Shown here in pieces: positions 34,675 to 44,495 of a DNA stretch of 64,000 bases. Within the stretch, counting starts at the first letter, position 1, and each line of letters opens with the position of its first letter. Origin of the DNA: Halanaerobacter jeridensis (GTDB taxonomy: Bacteria > Bacillota > Halanaerobiia > Halobacteroidales > Halobacteroidaceae); assembly GCF_016908315.1 (NCBI RefSeq), contig NZ_JAFBDQ010000001.1, forward strand, positions 293,962 through 357,961. The letters run 5' to 3'. Both the position numbers and the translations under genes were made by a program. The notes beneath the pieces are model-generated. The model searched no databases. It saw nothing but the letters and a program-made list of their open reading frames with translations, and was not told the DNA's origin.

Positions 34675-36458
34675 GTGAGTATTATTATTTTAAGCAAATT
34701 GAATAGTATGTTTAAATTAGATAGTATTTTCAATAAATTAGTGATTAGTTTTATTTTAATTACAGTTTTTTTATCTATTGCTTTAACTTGTTTTTTTACC
34801 TCAGATTTAAAAAAACATTATTATCTATGGCTAAAAACGATTTGAAATTAATGTCTCGGCAAACTAGTTCCAAAATCTTTTGGGAAATTAATGAATCTTT
34901 AGATACCAAAAATATCAATGGCTTAAGCACTGTTGAAGTACTAATAATGACTCAAGAATCTATTGCCCGTGAAATTTGGAACGCTCGCTGGCAGGGGATT
35001 GAATCAATTAGTTTCGAAGGAAATGTATATTTATTAGATAAACAGGGAGGAATGATTTATAATAATTATGATTTAGATAGTGATACTCGTTTAGATGAAG
35101 ATAAAAATACTGAGGTTAGTGATTTTTTTAAAGATGATTATAGTGATGCCCCTTTTTTCCAAAAAATAAAAGCAGATAAATCTAAGCACAAAGGAACTGG
35201 TGGTAATGGATTAGTTAGAATTTCTACTTCTGGTTATGTTAATTATAATAGAAAAGGAAAAGAATATATCGGAGCTTATAGTAAAATAGCCTCTTTAGGT
35301 TGGATTTTAATTGTAGATGGACAAAAGGAAGATATTTTAGCTCCAGCAAAAAAAATTAGACGTAAAATGTACTATATTACTGCTTTAGCAATATTTATTG
35401 TAACTATTATAGCAGTTCTTATTTCTAAATATATGACTAACCCAATTAATCAAACAGTTGAATTTGCTAAAAAAATTGCTAATGGTGATTTAGCTATTAA
35501 AGGATTAACTGTTAACTCTAATGATGAAATAGGAACTTTAGTAGAACACTTAAATAATATGAGAAGTAATTTAGAGAGATCAGTTAATAATATGAAAAAC
35601 TTATTGAATAATGCTGGGCAAGGATTTTTATCTTTTGGTGAAGATTTAAAAGTTGATAAAGAGTACAGTGTAGAATGTAGAAATATTTTTGCTACTGATA
35701 TTGAGAATAAAAGTTTTCCTAGATTAATTTTTAATCAATCTAAACAGCAAGAACGAATCAGAGAGAATTTAAAGGAAATATTTTCATTAATTAATGCTAA
35801 TCAAGAAGAAGAGATACATAAATATATTGGATTATTACCTGAGGAGTTAAAAATTAATGATAAATATATAAAATTGAATTATAAAGTAGTAAGTAGTAAC
35901 TAAAGTAAAATAATGGTAATCCTAACTGATATTACAGAAAAAAAGAAAATAGAAAAAAGAGCACTGAGAGATGGTTTAACTGAATTGTATAATCATAGTT
36001 ATTTTCAGAAGAGATTGAGTCGAGAAATAGATAAGATGAAAGAGTATGATTATAGACATTATCTTTCATTATTGATGCTTGATATAGATGATTTCAAACA
36101 GTTTAATGATACTTATGGTCATCAAGCTGGAGATGAAGTATTGCGCTCTGTGGCCCGAGTATTAAAGCAAGAGTTTGTAGATGAATCAGAAATTGTAGCT
36201 CGATATGGAGGGGAAGAATTTGCCATAATTTTACCGGAGGTGACTAAAGTAGGGCTTAAAATAAAAGGAAAAGAGGTAAATGAATTAATTCGTAGTTTAG
36301 CTGTAAATTATAATGATTTAGAGTTACAGATTACAGTTAGTATAGGTGGAGCAACTTATAAAAATAGTGAGAGCAAAGAAGAATTTATTAAAAGAGCTGA
36401 TGATGCTTTATATCAAGCTAAGGCTGAAGGCAAAGATACCTTCCATTTTTCTGATTAG
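34675..36458 (+). pseudogene. Membrane diguanylate cyclase (sensor-HAMP-GGDEF), disrupted by a frameshift and an in-frame stop
   Basis: Three collinear pieces. 34675-34845 encodes TM1 (KLVISFILITVFLSIALT) and ends out of frame. 34788-35903 encodes the extracytoplasmic sensor, TM2 (about 35386-35440), HAMP (TNPINQTVEFAKKIANG) and a signalling domain with AGQGFLSFGEDLKV. 35913-36458 encodes the coupling segment ILTDITEKKKIE and a complete GGDEF domain (RDGLTELYNHSYF, YGGEEFAIILPE). The first junction is an A7 run (34809-34815): one extra A, or a -1 slip on A-AAA-AAA, restores the frame. The second is TAA at 35901-35903 with the frame open on both sides. The GGDEF active site is intact, and the 35913 piece could be made separately, but no good ribosome-binding site precedes it. 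Confidence 0.75.
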
Positions 36459-36569
36459 AAGCTTCATTATATTTGATTTTCAAATTATAAATATGATATG
36501 GTATATTAGAAAATATTTAATATAATACTAAAATATAATCAGATATAAAATATGTAAGGAGTAAATATA

Positions 36570-38714
36570 ATGAAGCAGTCGATAACTGAAGAAAATATTA
36601 AAGATTATTTTAAGCCGCAGGGGAGATTAGATAGTTTTTTAGATGATTACGAATATAGAGAGCAACAAGAGACTATGGCTCTTGAAATCTCAAGAGTTTT
36701 TAAGCAAAAAAAACATTTGTTGGTTGAAGCGGGGACAGGAACTGGTAAATCATTTGCTTATTTAGTCCCTAGTATACTGTTAGCTTTAGCTGAGGAAGAA
36801 CAAATTGTGATTTCGACAAATACTATTAATTTACAAGAACAGTTAATCAATCAAGATATCCCTTTCTTACAAAACTTATATAATTTGAATTGTAAGGCAG
36901 TTTTAGCTAAAGGAAGAGGTAACTACTTATGTTTAAGAAGATTTAATCATTATCAAACTGCAAGTAAACTAAGCGACAAAGAAATGAAACAATTGACTAA
37001 ACTTGAGAGTTGGATTCGAAATACTGAGACAGGCTGTTTATCTGATTTGAATTTTAAGGTTAATAAACAATTATGGGGCGGTATTGCTTCAGATAGCAGG
37101 TTATGTTTAAGAAAAAAATGCTCTAATTATAATTATTGTTTCTTTATTCAGGCTAGAAATGAACTGGAGGATGCTGATATTATAGTATCTAATCATCATT
37201 TATTATTTGCTGATATTTCTTTAAGGAATAAAGGGGATTTTGATGATCAGATGGCAGTATTACCTCATTATCAAAGGGTTATTTTTGATGAAGCTCATAA
37301 TATCGAAGAAATAGCGACAAGATATATTGGTAGTCGGATTAGTAGCAGAGAGCTGATTGATGCTATTAAATTTTTATATAACCCTTATAAAAATAGTGGA
37401 GATTTATTACAAATCAGAGCTGAAAGTACTGTTTTATCTCTGAAATTAAAAGAGCAAGTTTTGCATAAGATTGATCAAGAATTAGTTCCTGAATTACAAA
37501 ATTTGTTGGAACGAATTAAATCTTCTAACCCTCAGGTAGAGAATTTTATGAAGCAATTTAATGTTAGAAATAAATTGCGTTTAACTGCAGAGGTCAGAGA
37601 ATATCAATTATGGAAAGATAGTTTAGCAGTAGAATTTGAAAATATATTATTTAAATTAGTTGATGTACAGAAAAAATTAGTAGATCTATTAGATATACTA
37701 GCTTTGGGAGAAGAAGAATTTAATAATTATGAGCAATTAACAACTATGTTAGAACAAAAGCTGCAAATTATTAGAGAGGCTAAGGAAATATTAAAAGAAA
37801 TTATTAATTTTGAGGAAGAAAATGAAAAGGTATATTGGTTAGAGCAGCACTCTAATAGTTATAGTTTACATGCTGCTCCTTTAAATATTGCTGATCAATT
37901 ACAAGAGCAGTTATTAAATGAACTAGAAACAGTTATTTTTACTTCAGCTACTTTGACTGTTAATAATTCTTTTGAGTTTATTAAAAATAATTTAGGTTTA
38001 ACTAGTAGTTCAGTTGAAGTATTAGATTTAGGGAGCCCATTTGATTATAAGCAACAACTAAAAGTAGGAGTTGTTAAAGATATAGTTTCACCCAAAAATA
38101 ATAAATTCATTGGAGAAATTTTAAATAATATAAAAAAGGTAGTGGAAGTTATGGAGGGACGTACTTTAATATTATTTAATTCTTATTATAGACTAAACCA
38201 GGTTTATAGTAGTTTGGAGGAAGAATTAGAGGATTTAAAAATCAATCATTTGTTTTGCCAAGGTAGAAAGCCGCGCCAATATTTAATTGAACAATTTAAA
38301 AATACAGAAAAATCAGTTTTATTGGGAACAGATAGTTTTTGGGAGGGAGTTGATCTGCCGGGAACTCAATTGAGTTGTTTGATTATTGTTAAACTACCAT
38401 TTTCTGTTCCTAGCGAGCCATTTATTGAAGCAAAATTGGAGTCTATTGATCAACAAGGAGGAAATGCTTTTTTTGAATATATGCTCCCTAAAGCAGTAAT
38501 TAAATTCAGACAAGGGTGTGGTAGATTAATCCGTAACCAAAGAGATCAGGGCTGGATTTTAGTCTTTGATAAGCGAGTAATTAATAAAAGTTATGGTCAA
38601 TTATTTTTAAACTCACTAGCTGTAGATAATGTCAATATTGCTGACACAAGTGAAATTACTAAGCAGTTATCTCATTTTGCCAATAATAATTTTACTAAAA
38701 TTATTAATGAATGA
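36570..38714 (+). CDS. dinG: DinG-family ATP-dependent DNA helicase
   Basis: 714 residues, superfamily 2 XPD-like helicase. Walker A EAGTGTGKSFAYL (53-65), motif Ia STNTINLQEQL, DEAH box VIFDEAHNIEE (about 240), motif III FTSATLT, motif V/VI DSFWEGVDLPG and RQGCGRLIRNQRD. Four cysteines suited to an iron-sulfur cluster lie between motifs I and II (NYLCLRR; RLCLRKKCSNYNYC). There is no N-terminal exonuclease domain, unlike Bacillus DinG. Unwinds 5' overhang, D- and R-loop substrates in repair. Ribosome-binding site AAGGAG; the next gene starts 35 bases on. Confidence 0.9.
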   Translation: MKQSITEENIKDYFKPQGRLDSFLDDYEYREQQETMALEISRVFKQKKHLLVEAGTGTGKSFAYLVPSILLALAEEEQIVISTNTINLQEQLINQDIPFLQNLYNLNCKAVLAKGRGNYLCLRRFNHYQTASKLSDKEMKQLTKLESWIRNTETGCLSDLNFKVNKQLWGGIASDSRLCLRKKCSNYNYCFFIQARNELEDADIIVSNHHLLFADISLRNKGDFDDQMAVLPHYQRVIFDEAHNIEEIATRYIGSRISSRELIDAIKFLYNPYKNSGDLLQIRAESTVLSLKLKEQVLHKIDQELVPELQNLLERIKSSNPQVENFMKQFNVRNKLRLTAEVREYQLWKDSLAVEFENILFKLVDVQKKLVDLLDILALGEEEFNNYEQLTTMLEQKLQIIREAKEILKEIINFEEENEKVYWLEQHSNSYSLHAAPLNIADQLQEQLLNELETVIFTSATLTVNNSFEFIKNNLGLTSSSVEVLDLGSPFDYKQQLKVGVVKDIVSPKNNKFIGEILNNIKKVVEVMEGRTLILFNSYYRLNQVYSSLEEELEDLKINHLFCQGRKPRQYLIEQFKNTEKSVLLGTDSFWEGVDLPGTQLSCLIIVKLPFSVPSEPFIEAKLESIDQQGGNAFFEYMLPKAVIKFRQGCGRLIRNQRDQGWILVFDKRVINKSYGQLFLNSLAVDNVNIADTSEITKQLSHFANNNFTKIINE

Positions 38715-38749
38715 GTTATTTATTTCGTAACTGAAAGGAGAAAAAGATT

Positions 38750-39091
38750 ATGGTAGAAATGAACCCTAAGCATGGATTATTAACTGAAAATGAAAAAGTT
38801 TCGTTGGAGAATGATATTCATAGGATAAATAATAATGATTTAAAACAAGAAATTTTAAATGGTTTTGGCCAAGAATTTGCAGTGAAATTATATTTTAGTC
38901 AGCAGTTTACTGATGAATTAGTCTTGAATGCCTATGAATTTTTTAGCGTACTAATCAAATGTAATATAACTTATAATAATTGGTTTTATAAACAAGGTGA
39001 AGAGTATAATCGTTTGATCAATCTAAGTGGCAAAGCTAATGTAAAAGAAATAACTTGGGAAAAGAAAGAAGTAGTTTCTGAAGTTAAATAA
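38750..39091 (+). CDS. Hypothetical protein, 113 residues
   Basis: Unrecognised soluble protein, predicted mostly helical, without signal peptide or membrane segment. Visible segments are MNPKHGLLTENEKVSLENDI and FGQEFAVKLYFSQQFTDELV; the middle is rich in Asn and aromatic residues. It has a proper ribosome-binding site (AAAGGAG) and lies between dinG and the GGDEF-EAL gene with short gaps (35 and 31 bases), so it is probably co-transcribed. Function unknown. Confidence 0.6.
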   Translation: MVEMNPKHGLLTENEKVSLENDIHRINNNDLKQEILNGFGQEFAVKLYFSQQFTDELVLNAYEFFSVLIKCNITYNNWFYKQGEEYNRLINLSGKANVKEITWEKKEVVSEVK

Positions 39092-39122
39092 GAGATGTAC
39101 TAAGATAAAGGGGGGTGAATAA

Positions 39123-41501
39123 GTGAAAAATGAAGTAGAATTCAGTATTAAGTTTAAAATATTAATTTTGGTGTTGGTAGTCACTATTTTGTTAACTATT
39201 AGTTTAATTAGTTTATCTTTTTTATTGTCTAATGATTTTTTTAGTAAATTAATAACTAAAAATGGAGTTAGAAATGTTAGGTTATATTCAGAATTGATTC
39301 ATAATTGGCTTGAAGAAAAAAAAGAAGATATTACAATTTATTCAGAAAGTGAAGTAATGAAAAATAGAAAATGGATTAAGAGAAAAGACTTTTTAACTGA
39401 TAAATTAAGTAAAACTTCGCATGAGTTTGCTTATTTTTTTGTGGCAGATAAGAACGGTGATTATAGTACTACGCAGTTAAAAAATGCTGGGAATATTAAA
39501 AGTAAATCTTATTTTAAAGAAGCAATACAGGGCAAAACTTATTTATCTCGCCCATTGCGTTCTCCCTTAACTGGGGAAGCAATTATTATCGTCACAACTC
39601 CTCTAAAAAATGAGTCTACAAAGCCTTCTGGAATATTAGGAGGCGCTATTAAATTGGATCAGTTAACTCAATATTTAAGCAAATTTAAAGTTGAACACTT
39701 TAATTCCTATTCTTATATAATTGATAAGCATGGTCTAGTAATTGCTCATCCTGATAAAGATATAATTTTAGAAGAAAATATTTTAAAAGCTTCAACTGGT
39801 GGTCAAGAAAGTTTAAGGTCCTATTTTGTTGAAATAAAAAATAATAATTCTGGTTATTTAAAGTATCAAGAAAATGACAAAAGTTATTATTTGTTTTATA
39901 ATAAGATATTAGGAAGTGATGGATGGAAGATAATCACTCAAATTCCAAACAGTTATTTGAAAGTGCCCTTAATGTTAGTCAGGAGAAAATTGTGGGTTAT
40001 TGCATTAATAGCAATTATTATTTCAGCAATTTCTAGTATGATTATAGCTAATAATATTTCTAGTCCAATTATTAAGTTGAGTGATATATTTTCTCAAGGG
40101 GCTGAAGGAGATTTAACTGTTAGGGCCAATTTTAATCGTAATGATGAAGTTGGGAAAGCAGCAACTAGTTTTAATAAAATGATGGATAAAATCAGTGATT
40201 TAACTTATAATGATATATTAACTGGACTATTAACTCTTAGTTATTTTAAGGACTTGCTTAAATTAGATTTACAAGAAATCAAAGAAAAAGATAAAGGACA
40301 AAAGGTAGTTTTATTTTCAATGGGAATTGATAACTATGAAATAATTAATGATAATTTTGGTCATTATGTAGGGAATAAAGTTTTGAAAAAGATAGCTTAT
40401 AGAATTAAGCATTTAGTGAGTAAGGATATTTATATTGCGCGTAGTAGTAATGAGTTTTTCCTTTATTGGGAAACTACTGAAAGTACTGATAAATTTGAAG
40501 AATTAGCTAAAAAGATTTTAGCTGAAATTAATAGAAAATATGAAATTAATGGACAAGTAGTTCATGTAACAGCTAGTTTGGGTATTGCTGTTTATCCTGA
40601 TTCGGGAACTACTAGTCAAAGATTGATTAAAAACGCTGGTTTAGCGCAACATTTAGTGGCTGAAAACAGTAGTGATGAGATTCAACTATACTCTTCCGGA
40701 ATGGAAGAAAAGTTATCAGAAAGAATGCGTTTAGAAGCTAAACTAAAATCAGCTTTGGAAAACAAACAATTTTTATTGTACTATCAGCCTTTGGTTAACG
40801 CTAAAACAAAAGAGATTGAAAGTTTTGAAGCATTATTAAGATGGTATCATCCGATTGAAGGTATGATTTCTCCAAGTAAATTCATACCGATTATTGAGGA
40901 TAATGGAATGATTATAGAAATAGGAGACTGGGTACTTAGGGAAGCTTGCCAAGCTCTGAAGAAATGGCATCAGCAAGGTTATAATAACTTATCTGTTTCT
41001 GTTAATATTGCGCCCCAACAGTTTCAAAGTGATAATTTTCTAGATGACATAAAAACTATATTAAAAGAAATTGATTTAGAACCCCAATATTTAGAATTAG
41101 AAATCACAGAAAGAGCTACAATGGAAAATTTAGGACATACTATTGAGTTGCTTTATGATTTGAAAAAATTAGGGGTGAAAATTTCTATTGATGATTTTGG
41201 CACTGGTTATTCTTCTTTAAGTTATTTAAAAGAATTTGCTATTGATACTCTTAAAATTGATAAGTCCTTTGTAACAGAGTTAACTGCTCAAGGTCAAAAT
41301 AATGCTATTGCGGAAACTATTGTTAACATGGCAGATAGTTTGAAATTAAATGTAACTGCTGAAGGAGTAGAAAATAAATTACAAGTTGAATTTTTAGAAC
41401 AGAAAAAATGTGATAAATTACAGGGGAATTATTTCAGCCCAGCAGTACCTAAAATAGAAGTAAAAGAACTATTGCAAAAAGCATATAAACAGAGCATATA
41501 G
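39123..41501 (+). CDS. Cache-HAMP-GGDEF-EAL protein, probable c-di-GMP phosphodiesterase
   Basis: 792 residues: TM1 (about 13-36), an extracytoplasmic Cache-type sensor (40-285; YFFVADKNGDYSTT, SYFKEAIQGKTYLSRPL, SYIIDKHGLVIAHPD), TM2 (about 290-313), HAMP, GGDEF (about 360-520) and EAL (530-790). The GGDEF active site is degenerate: RSSNEFFLY stands where GGDEF is expected. The EAL domain keeps its catalytic set: FEALLRWYHP, LELEITERATM, DDFGTGYSSLSYL, DKSFV and AEGVEN. Likely hydrolyses c-di-GMP in response to a ligand outside the membrane, opposing the disrupted cyclase at 34675. GTG start after AAGGGGGGTG. Confidence 0.9.
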   Translation: MKNEVEFSIKFKILILVLVVTILLTISLISLSFLLSNDFFSKLITKNGVRNVRLYSELIHNWLEEKKEDITIYSESEVMKNRKWIKRKDFLTDKLSKTSHEFAYFFVADKNGDYSTTQLKNAGNIKSKSYFKEAIQGKTYLSRPLRSPLTGEAIIIVTTPLKNESTKPSGILGGAIKLDQLTQYLSKFKVEHFNSYSYIIDKHGLVIAHPDKDIILEENILKASTGGQESLRSYFVEIKNNNSGYLKYQENDKSYYLFYNKILGSDGWKIITQIPNSYLKVPLMLVRRKLWVIALIAIIISAISSMIIANNISSPIIKLSDIFSQGAEGDLTVRANFNRNDEVGKAATSFNKMMDKISDLTYNDILTGLLTLSYFKDLLKLDLQEIKEKDKGQKVVLFSMGIDNYEIINDNFGHYVGNKVLKKIAYRIKHLVSKDIYIARSSNEFFLYWETTESTDKFEELAKKILAEINRKYEINGQVVHVTASLGIAVYPDSGTTSQRLIKNAGLAQHLVAENSSDEIQLYSSGMEEKLSERMRLEAKLKSALENKQFLLYYQPLVNAKTKEIESFEALLRWYHPIEGMISPSKFIPIIEDNGMIIEIGDWVLREACQALKKWHQQGYNNLSVSVNIAPQQFQSDNFLDDIKTILKEIDLEPQYLELEITERATMENLGHTIELLYDLKKLGVKISIDDFGTGYSSLSYLKEFAIDTLKIDKSFVTELTAQGQNNAIAETIVNMADSLKLNVTAEGVENKLQVEFLEQKKCDKLQGNYFSPAVPKIEVKELLQKAYKQSI

Positions 41502-41589
41502 GTCATGCAAATAATTTTCTAAAAGTTTAAATGTCTAATTGATATTAAAATAAGATATACTATGTAGTGAACTCATCAGGAGGAATAAA

Positions 41590-43821
41590 ATGGGAGAATA
41601 TATTTCTGTAATTGTAGATTTACCTGTGAAACAAGTTAATAAAGAGTTTACGTATCATGTACCCGAAGAATGGCAAGATTCAGTTCATTTAGGGCGAAAG
41701 GTGATTGTGCCTTTTGGTAATCAAAAAAAGGATGGCTATGTCATTGCTAAAAAAGATAAGGCCGAGGTTGAAACTAAAGATATTTTAGAAGTAGCTGATG
41801 ATATAGTTTATTTTAACCAAGAGTTACTACAAGTAGCACAGTGGATGGCTGAGTATTACCAATGTTATTTAATTACAGCAATTAAAGCAGTAATTCCTAG
41901 TGGGGATTTAAAGATTAAAACTAAACGGGTTGTGGAATTGGCTCAATCAAAATCTGCTACTAAGCAAAAAATTAATGAATTAAAAAATAGAGCTCCTAAA
42001 CAAGCAGAAGTGCTTCGGTATCTAGTTGACCATAAAGCTGACTTAATTACTACAGAACTAGCTAATAAAGTTGATACTTCTTCCGGAACTATTAGAAGAC
42101 TAGCAGATAGAGGGTTAGTAATTTATGAAAAGAAAGAGGTTAAGCGTGATCCTTATCAAAATTTAGATTTTGATGAGTCAAATAATTTAGATTTAACTTC
42201 TGAACAAGAACAGGCTTTAAATAGTATTATGGAAGCAGTAAATAATAACCAGAGTCAAACTTTCTTATTAAAAGGAGTGACTGGAAGTGGTAAAACTGAA
42301 GTCTATTTGCAGGCAATAGATCAAGTTTTAGAACAGGGCCAAGGGGCAATTGTTTTAGTACCTGAGATTTCTTTGACTCCACAGACTATTACTCGTTTCA
42401 AAGGAAGATTTCAAGAGCAAGTAGCAGTTTTGCATAGCCAATTATCTTCTGGAGAGCGTTTTGATGAATGGCGACGTATAAAGAATGGAGAAGCTAAAAT
42501 AGTAATTGGAGCTAGATCAGCTATTTTTGCTCCCTTATCTGATTTAGGATTAATTATTATTGATGAAGAACATGAAACAACTTATAAACAAGATGACCAC
42601 CCGAAATATCATGCTCGGGAAGTAGCAATTTATCGGGCTGGATTAAAGCAAGCAGCTACAGTTTTAGGTACTGCTACTCCCTCTTTAGAAGCTTATTATC
42701 GGACTCAAAATGAAGACTATCAACTTTTAGAATTGCATAATCGAATTGATGACCGCCCGATGCCTGAAGTAGAAGTAGTTGATATGCGAGAAGAATTAAA
42801 TCGAGGTAATAGAACAATGTTTAGTGAATTATTGCAAGAAGAGATCACTACTCGCTTAGAAGAAGAAGAACAAGCTATAGTTTTTCTGAATCGACGCGGG
42901 TTTTCTACTTTTGTGCAGTGTCGAAAATGCGGGTATGTTATGCGTTGTGAAGATTGTGATGTATCATTAACTTATCATTCTAATCCCCCTTTGTTACATT
43001 GCCATTACTGTGACCATAAAGAAAAGGTTCCTGATAATTGTCCAGAATGCGGTAGTAAATATATTAAGTATTTTGGTGTCGGAACTCAAAAAGTAGAAGA
43101 ACAATTAAATGAACTATTTCCTGAGGCAAATATCAAACGTATGGACGTAGATACGACTAGAAAAAAAGGAGCCTATCGTAGGATTTTGTCTGATTTTAAA
43201 GAACATAAAATTGATATTTTAGTGGGAACTCAAATGGTAGCTAAAGGACATGATTTTCCCAATGTTACCTTAGTAGGGGTAGTAACTGCTGATACTGCCC
43301 TTAATTTTCCTGATTTTAGGTCAAGTGAGCGAACTTTTCAGTTATTAACTCAGGTTGCTGGAAGAACTGGGCGTGGTGATAAAGGAGGAGAAGTTGTAGT
43401 CCAAAGTTATACTCCTGAACATTATAGTATTCAGTTAGCTAAAGAACATGACTATAAAAGTTTTTATGAACAAGAGATTGCCTCTAGAGAAGCGACTTCT
43501 TATCCTCCTTTTAGTAAATTAATTAATTTTTTAGTTAGTGCAGAAGATGAAGATAAAGTTATTAAGAATGCTCATAAATTAGGTGAATTAGTGCGAGGAA
43601 AAATAGAAATTTTAGAAAATAACGAAATTCAAGTGTTAGGGCCTGTGCAGGCTCCATTATCTAAGTTACAGGGTAAATTTCGTTGGCAATTGATTATTAA
43701 GGGGCAAGAATTAGATTTATTGCGTGAAATAAGTGATTATGCTGTGACAGAATTAAGAGATATGTCTATTTCAGAAAATGTTAAAGTAAGTGTTGATGTT
43801 GACCCGTTGCGAATGCTATAA
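41590..43821 (+). CDS. priA: Primosomal replication restart helicase PriA
   Basis: 743 residues. N-terminal DNA-binding domain (FTYHVPEEW, LGRKVIVPFGNQKKDGYVI), helicase core with Walker A GVTGSGKTEVYL, DEEH in IIIDEEHETTYKQ, GTATPSLEAYY, and the zinc-binding insertion CRKCGYVMRCEDCD ... CHYCDH ... CPECGS. Motif VI lies in TQVAGRTGRGDKGG. Reloads the replisome at stalled forks. The downstream order def-fmt-rsmB-rlmN is the usual Firmicute arrangement. Ribosome-binding site AGGAGG. Confidence 0.95.
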   Translation: MGEYISVIVDLPVKQVNKEFTYHVPEEWQDSVHLGRKVIVPFGNQKKDGYVIAKKDKAEVETKDILEVADDIVYFNQELLQVAQWMAEYYQCYLITAIKAVIPSGDLKIKTKRVVELAQSKSATKQKINELKNRAPKQAEVLRYLVDHKADLITTELANKVDTSSGTIRRLADRGLVIYEKKEVKRDPYQNLDFDESNNLDLTSEQEQALNSIMEAVNNNQSQTFLLKGVTGSGKTEVYLQAIDQVLEQGQGAIVLVPEISLTPQTITRFKGRFQEQVAVLHSQLSSGERFDEWRRIKNGEAKIVIGARSAIFAPLSDLGLIIIDEEHETTYKQDDHPKYHAREVAIYRAGLKQAATVLGTATPSLEAYYRTQNEDYQLLELHNRIDDRPMPEVEVVDMREELNRGNRTMFSELLQEEITTRLEEEEQAIVFLNRRGFSTFVQCRKCGYVMRCEDCDVSLTYHSNPPLLHCHYCDHKEKVPDNCPECGSKYIKYFGVGTQKVEEQLNELFPEANIKRMDVDTTRKKGAYRRILSDFKEHKIDILVGTQMVAKGHDFPNVTLVGVVTADTALNFPDFRSSERTFQLLTQVAGRTGRGDKGGEVVVQSYTPEHYSIQLAKEHDYKSFYEQEIASREATSYPPFSKLINFLVSAEDEDKVIKNAHKLGELVRGKIEILENNEIQVLGPVQAPLSKLQGKFRWQLIIKGQELDLLREISDYAVTELRDMSISENVKVSVDVDPLRML

Positions 43822-43843
43822 TAATATAGAAACGAATAAAAAT

Positions 43844-43985
43844 TTTAAGTTTAAGTATAAATATAAGTATAAATTTGAGTTTAAGTATAAGTATAAGTAA
43901 AATGATAGATACAGATACAAGTATAAAGAAAAATTAGCAATAATCAATTCTATATTTGCTTTTAGCTTAGGCTTGAACTGAAATT
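43844..43985. repeat. AAGTTT/AAGTAT hexamer repeat tract in the priA-def gap
   Basis: About ten degenerate hexamers (TTTAAG, TATAAG, TATAAA) between 43844 and 43902, then scattered AGATAC/AAGTATA units. The distal part carries TTTTAGCTTAGGCTTGAACT and AAGTTTTAATTTC, partly complementary to the repeats. Related to the short TTAAGN repeats at 159, 2908 and 8160. No open frame; function unknown. Confidence 0.6.
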
Positions 43986-44014
43986 AAGTTTTAATTTCAT
44001 TTGGAGGTGAAAAA

Positions 44015-44455
44015 ATGGCACTATTGCAGATTCGAGAAATAGGTGACCCTGTGCTGAGAACGGAAACTAATAAAGTAAAAGAAGTAACTGATAAAACAAG
44101 AGATTTATTGGATAATATGCAAGAAACAATGTATGATGCTAATGGAGTTGGTTTAGCTGCTCCGCAAGTAGGAATTTCAAAGGCAATTACGGTGATTGAT
44201 ATAGGTAATGAGCTATTAGAATTTATTAATCCAGAGATTATAAATGAGTCTGAGAGGACTTATATAGATGAAGAAGGATGTTTGAGTATTCCTAATGAGA
44301 CTGGAAAGGTAGAAAGAGCTTATGGAGTAACTGTCAAAGCGCTAGATAGAGAGGGAAAAGAGTTTGAACTTGAAGCAGAAGGTTTATTAGCTCGAGCGAT
44401 TCAGCATGAATTGGATCACTTAAATGGAGTATTGTTTACAGACAAAACTATTTAG
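44015..44455 (+). CDS. def: Peptide deformylase
   Basis: 146 residues, type-1-like short form. Motif 1 GVGLAAPQVG (44-53), motif 2 EGCLSIP (Cys89), motif 3 HELDHLNG (His131, Glu132, His135). Removes the formyl group from nascent chains, paired with Fmt encoded 41 bases downstream. Ribosome-binding site GGAGGTG. Confidence 0.96.
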   Translation: MALLQIREIGDPVLRTETNKVKEVTDKTRDLLDNMQETMYDANGVGLAAPQVGISKAITVIDIGNELLEFINPEIINESERTYIDEEGCLSIPNETGKVERAYGVTVKALDREGKEFELEAEGLLARAIQHELDHLNGVLFTDKTI

Positions 44456-44495
44456 AATAGCTTTGATAATGATTTCTTAAGTGGAGGGATTATAG

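Noticed and set aside
43844..43985. Iterons or a replication origin beside priA
   Set aside because: The hexamers are degenerate AAGTAT/AAGTTT words without DnaA-box consensus; the same words occur after other genes.
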